Origin: an uncultured Sulfitobacter sp.
Lineage (GTDB): Bacteria > Pseudomonadota > Alphaproteobacteria > Rhodobacterales > Rhodobacteraceae
Length of the DNA: 64,000 nucleotides
Direction of reading: 5' to 3'
Assembly: GCA_947492925.1 (NCBI GenBank)
Contig: CANLOQ010000008.1
Location: forward strand, 1-64,000
The notes under the pieces are model-generated. The model searched no databases, was not told where the DNA came from, and saw only the letters and a list, made by a program, of their open reading frames with translations. Shown here one piece after another: positions 61,554 to 64,000 of the stretch (within the stretch, counting starts at the first letter, position 1; every line of letters starts with the position of its first letter). The position numbers were made by a program, and so were the translations under genes.

Positions 61554-61905
61554 TCTGAGACAACGTGTAGGTCCAGCGTTGGCCTTGATAGACCGGGAAC
61601 GCCACAACCGAGAAACCAAGATCAATGAGGAAGGAGACCAAGCCTGTGACGGTTTTGAACTTCCTGATTTGGATCGAGTCTCCGGTGGTTCTGGCTCGGG
61701 CTGTGACGAGTTGCTTTTCGACACCTTCATCGCTGACAGCACGTAGTACCCACAGACCGTGCCAGACCGAGTTCTTACGGTAGGCATCTTCCATGCAGAC
61801 AACTTCGACGTGATATCCGGATTCGATGAGGTCCTTGAATCCTGCTTCTGTAACCACATTCGGCGCTTCTTTTGCTAAATCCATCGCCATAGCGCGCTCT
61901 TTCAT
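61528..61905 (-). CDS. Hypothetical first gene of the virB operon
   Basis: A 125-residue protein (or 117 from ATG 61881) with a mixed alpha/beta look: [60 protein letters not shown]. No signal peptide, so cytoplasmic. It has no family that I recognise. Being first behind the tandem transfer-promoter motif, it could be a regulator or a leader gene of the operon. Confidence 0.65.
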   Translation of the reverse strand: MKERAMAMDLAKEAPNVVTEAGFKDLIESGYHVEVVCMEDAYRKNSVWHGLWVLRAVSDEGVEKQLVTARARTTGDSIQIRKFKTVTGLVSFLIDLGFSVVAFPVYQGQRWTYTLSQTEDNGSDD

Positions 61906-61947
61906 TCATTGGGCGCACCGAGGCATTTGCTGCGATGAGCCATGATT

Positions 61948-61985
61948 ACAATAATACGGTTTTGTGCGCAAGATACGGTTTTGTC
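61948..61985 (-). promoter_or_regulatory. Tandem transfer-promoter motif of the virB operon
   Basis: Read leftward: GACAAAACCGTATC (61985-61972) and ACAAAACCGTATTATTGT (61965-61948), two direct copies of the core with a 19-base period. The promoter-proximal copy continues into ATTGT exactly as before the trbM-like gene. It lies ~45 bases before ATG 61905 and in the divergent region shared with the gene at 62061, which it may also influence. Confidence 0.65.
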
Positions 61986-62060
61986 TTGCATTCGCCCGAG
62001 AACCTGGGTCATTATTACGCACGCAAAGGCGATTTTCTCAAGCATTGAAGGCAGAAAGCC

Positions 62061-62348
62061 ATGAAAGCAGGTTGGCCAGCCAAGCGCTGTGTTTCCCTAT
62101 TTTTGTTGATTGTTTTTCCCGCAGGGGCGGTCGCACAAACATGCTATGCGCCACCAAGACCTTTCGTTCCGACCGATCCGCAAGATGTTCAAGAGTATCG
62201 AGACCTGATCGGGCGTGACTTCGAAAGCTACATCGCGGAGATCCAAAGCTACTTTCAATGCCTTGAGGAAGAGCGTGCGCGTGCCTTTCAGGAGGCGCGC
62301 GAAGTGACCGAGGAGTATGGTCGGTTTTTAGAGATCGTTCGTGAGTGA
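62061..62348 (+). CDS. Small exported protein divergent from the virB operon
   Basis: A 95-residue protein with a signal peptide (RCVSLFLLIVFPAGAVAQ) and a mature, highly charged helical part with two Cys (TCYAPPRPFVP, SYFQCLEEERARAF). It is divergent from the virB operon across the tandem motif, so it is probably a T4SS-associated periplasmic protein. No known family. Confidence 0.65.
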   Translation: MKAGWPAKRCVSLFLLIVFPAGAVAQTCYAPPRPFVPTDPQDVQEYRDLIGRDFESYIAEIQSYFQCLEEERARAFQEAREVTEEYGRFLEIVRE

Positions 62349-62559
62349 AGATGTCATGGCGCCAGATCTTAGTCGGCTTTTCCTACTATTTTCCATGAAC
62401 AAACCTTTCATGGATGATCTACGCCCAGAAAGGCGCGAGGCGAAACCGCAGATTTCAGCATTCATCGATCCCATTTTTGAAACTCACCCGGTGATCTGTC
62501 AGCTGTGTGCAGCCGATTGGGAAAAGGATCTTCAACAAAACTTGATCATTCTTCACTAA
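62341..62559 (+). CDS. Doubtful small hypothetical protein
   Basis: A 72-residue frame from GTG 62341 overlapping the end of the previous gene by 8 bases. No ribosome-binding site beyond the coding end, no known motif, ordinary composition. The overlap is the only support; it may be non-coding. Confidence 0.25.
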   Translation: MSEDVMAPDLSRLFLLFSMNKPFMDDLRPERREAKPQISAFIDPIFETHPVICQLCAADWEKDLQQNLIILH

Positions 62560-62660
62560 AGCGGTGTTGAACCTATAGTTGCTCGAGGTTTTATAAGGCT
62601 TTTTGGGGCATCTCAGGTTACGGCTGGAGATGCCCGAACAGTTGCTTTGGAGAAATTTCT

Positions 62661-63323
62661 ATGCTGACCCGTCGCCACTTCATTTCTACGTCGACTGCTA
62701 TGTTTTCGTTACCGATCGCAGGGCCAGTGTTGGCGGAAAACTGGCCTACGACCAGCCAAAAGGCGTCATGGGATGCTCAGGTAACACCTACGAATTATGA
62801 TCCGACGACGTCCAATCCATGGGGTCTGCAACCCCGTTTTCTGCCTCAACGTGTTGCTGCAAGAGATGGCCTTGTGCCCGGTGACATCCATGTGGATGCG
62901 GTCGCTCGCTATCTCTATCACATCGAAGAAGGTGGCACCGCGATGCGGTATGGCGTGGCTATCGCGCGCGGAAATCTCTACGAACCGGGAACCTACACTA
63001 TTCGGCGGAAGGTCGAATGGCCACACTGGACGCCCACGGCGTCCATGATCGAACGAAATCCCGAATACGCAGAATTTGCGGATGGGATGGAGCCGGGACC
63101 GACGAATGCGCTCGGATCGCGCGCGCTCTATCTCTACGTCGGCAATCGCGACACTTATCTTCGTATCCACGGGACGCCTCAGCCACGGTCAATCGGGGGT
63201 CGCGCAAGCTCGGGATGTGTGCGCATGGTTATGGCGCATATCAACGATCTCTATCCAAATGTCGCGGTTGGATCGACGGCATACCTGTATTCTGCCGAAC
63301 AGAGCGTTGTTTCCGGGAGCTAG
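62661..63323 (+). CDS. L,D-transpeptidase (YkuD family), Tat-exported
   Basis: A 220-residue protein. The N-terminus LTRRHFISTS is a twin-arginine-type signal. The catalytic YkuD motif is complete: YLRIHGTPQPRSIG near residue 165 and RASSGCVRMV with the nucleophile Cys near 184. Such enzymes make 3-3 peptidoglycan crosslinks or attach proteins to the wall. GGAGA precedes ATG 62661 by ~9 bases. Beside a T4SS that carries two wall-cutting transglycosylases, it may repair or reinforce the wall around the channel; this is inference. Confidence 0.9.
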   Translation: MLTRRHFISTSTAMFSLPIAGPVLAENWPTTSQKASWDAQVTPTNYDPTTSNPWGLQPRFLPQRVAARDGLVPGDIHVDAVARYLYHIEEGGTAMRYGVAIARGNLYEPGTYTIRRKVEWPHWTPTASMIERNPEYAEFADGMEPGPTNALGSRALYLYVGNRDTYLRIHGTPQPRSIGGRASSGCVRMVMAHINDLYPNVAVGSTAYLYSAEQSVVSGS

Positions 63324-63392
63324 CGTTGGCGAATGTGACCGGCTTTACTGTCTCCCGGCTTGGGACGAGAGCTGAATTTCGCTGGACAGTGG

Positions 63393-63671
63393 TCAGCCCT
63401 CCCGCGCGACGCAAATGGGATTACCGCCTGCTGTTCTGAGCGGGAGCAAGGTCTTTTCAACAGGTCCGTTGTGTTCGTACCAGTAGCATCCGTCTTCTTC
63501 GCGGAACCGGGCTGTCGCAAGGTTTTGACCTGGGCCAGCCAACTCCACAACAGCCTCAGGCAGATTGCCGATGTTTTGGGTTGCGTTCTGACCCGTTGTA
63601 TCACACGCGCCAAGCAGTAGAGCCCCGATTAGCGCTGGTCCAAGTCGTCTGACATATTGCAGAATTTCCAT
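63393..63671 (-). CDS. Small lipoprotein
   Basis: A 92-residue protein from ATG 63671 (MEILQYVRRL); lipobox ALLLGACDTT, mature part ~70 residues with two Cys (DGCYWYEHN, PICVAREG). AAGGTGA lies about ten bases upstream. The frame stays open further upstream, but the lipobox position sets this start. No known family; it could be an entry-exclusion or surface lipoprotein. It converges with the L,D-transpeptidase gene. Confidence 0.65.
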   Translation of the reverse strand: MEILQYVRRLGPALIGALLLGACDTTGQNATQNIGNLPEAVVELAGPGQNLATARFREEDGCYWYEHNGPVEKTLLPLRTAGGNPICVAREG

Positions 63672-63775
63672 AAGTTTCTTGTCACCTTTCTTCGCCGATC
63701 GCATTCTCGTCGATTGGTTCTTGGTACACGAGCCTGCCCTTGACACTGAGAAGTCTACACGAACCAAAATACGTC

Positions 63776-63806
63776 TTGAACCTCTAGCGACTGTAGGAGT
63801 TACGGT
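63776..63806 (+). promoter_or_regulatory. MerR-type metal-responsive promoter
   Basis: TTGAAC (63776-63781), a 19-base spacer and TACGGT (63801-63806). The spacer carries the dyad CCTCTAG...CTGTAGGAG (63781-63799). A 19-base spacer with central dyad is the hallmark of promoters activated by MerR-family sensors (ZntR/CueR/PbrR type). It is placed 30 bases before the P-type ATPase start. The regulator gene itself is not in the window. Confidence 0.75.
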
Positions 63807-63836
63807 CCAGTCAAACAATGATTCTGGAGACAGTGA

Positions 63837-64000
63837 ATGACTGCCGACTCTGAAACTGTGGCACCTGAAGTACACTCAGCTGATGGAGCCAAATCGGAAA
63901 CATGTGCAAGCGAACATGCCTGCTGTGGCGGGAGCCTTTCCAGCGAAGAGTTTGGAGCCGTGCCACAAAATGGGGCGGGCAGGAGTTTTCAGGTCAGCGG
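63837..64000 (+). CDS. Heavy-metal P-type ATPase, N-terminal fragment (runs off the window)
   Basis: ATG 63837 with GGAGA seven bases upstream opens a frame to the end of the window (54 codons). It reads MTADSETVAPEV, then a Cys/His-rich stretch ETCASEHACCGGSLS, then GAGRSFQVS, which is the usual lead-in to the HMA domain (SFQVSGMDC) of ZntA/CadA-like Zn/Cd/Pb exporters. The identification is therefore by N-terminal pattern plus the MerR-type promoter. The remaining ~700 residues lie outside the window. Confidence 0.7.
   Translation, partial: MTADSETVAPEVHSADGAKSETCASEHACCGGSLSSEEFGAVPQNGAGRSFQVS

Noticed and set aside
1-64000. CRISPR array, tRNA or rRNA genes
   Set aside because: None seen: the iterons and the GCGT array lack spacer-like regularity, and no cloverleaf or rRNA sequence was recognised.

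Overview
The window looks like a large conjugative plasmid (or plasmid-derived region) from an alphaproteobacterium, most likely a Rhodobacteraceae/Roseobacter-group bacterium. The evidence is a VirB/VirD-type secretion and mobilisation system, a RepC-like and a RepA-like replication initiator of alphaproteobacterial type, several small protein families that I associate with roseobacter plasmids (DUF736, DUF3768, a TrbM-like protein), and a GC-rich coding style. No tRNA or rRNA gene and no CRISPR array was seen.

Layout. 1-1971: end of a DsbB-like gene, a DUF2182 membrane protein and lgt. 2173-3291: an inactivated IS30-family element. 3364-19264: a defence island. It has one leftward five-gene cluster (NERD/kinase-like/SF1-helicase giant protein, a partner of unknown function, a DNA methyltransferase, a DEAH-type helicase and a GIY-YIG nuclease) and one rightward TrlF-type ATPase. 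19486-22510: a small protein, a multi-pass membrane protein and an alpha/beta hydrolase. 22646-23473: a TrbM-like exported protein. 23520-25524: three tandem antisense-RNA modules in front of a solitary repC. 25821-27109: an iteron-controlled repA. 27357-28889: a nucleotidyltransferase toxin-like pair and small genes. 29168-41114: accessory and probably 'leading region' genes (DUF3768, ParB-like, zinc-ribbon protein, thermonuclease, DUF736, HMCES/YedK, ArdC-like antirestriction), interrupted by a divergent metal-transporter/ArsR pair. 41512-49909: a VirC1/VirC2-like pair, a GCGT-rich repeat array, an oriT candidate region, MobC/VirD1-like protein, VirD2-type relaxase, VirD4 coupling protein and a zeta-toxin-like kinase. 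49921-61905: a leftward T4SS operon (virB1-B11 set). 62061-63671: an exported protein, an L,D-transpeptidase and a lipoprotein. 63837-64000: start of a heavy-metal P-type ATPase behind a MerR-type promoter.

How the parts fit. RepA/iterons and RepC/antisense RNAs give two replication modules. The VirC/VirD proteins would process DNA at an oriT near 43.2 kb, VirD4 would hand it to the VirB channel, and the accessory genes left of oriT would protect the incoming strand. A 19-bp-spaced tandem motif (core AAAACCGTATT) sits in front of the virB operon, the mobC-relaxase operon and the trbM-like gene, and a weaker pair in front of a fourth small operon. This suggests one regulator for transfer functions. 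The most unusual items are the five-gene defence cluster, the three tandem ctRNA units before repC, the shared transfer-promoter motif and the GCGT array before virC1. All function assignments come from reading motifs by eye; no database search was run.
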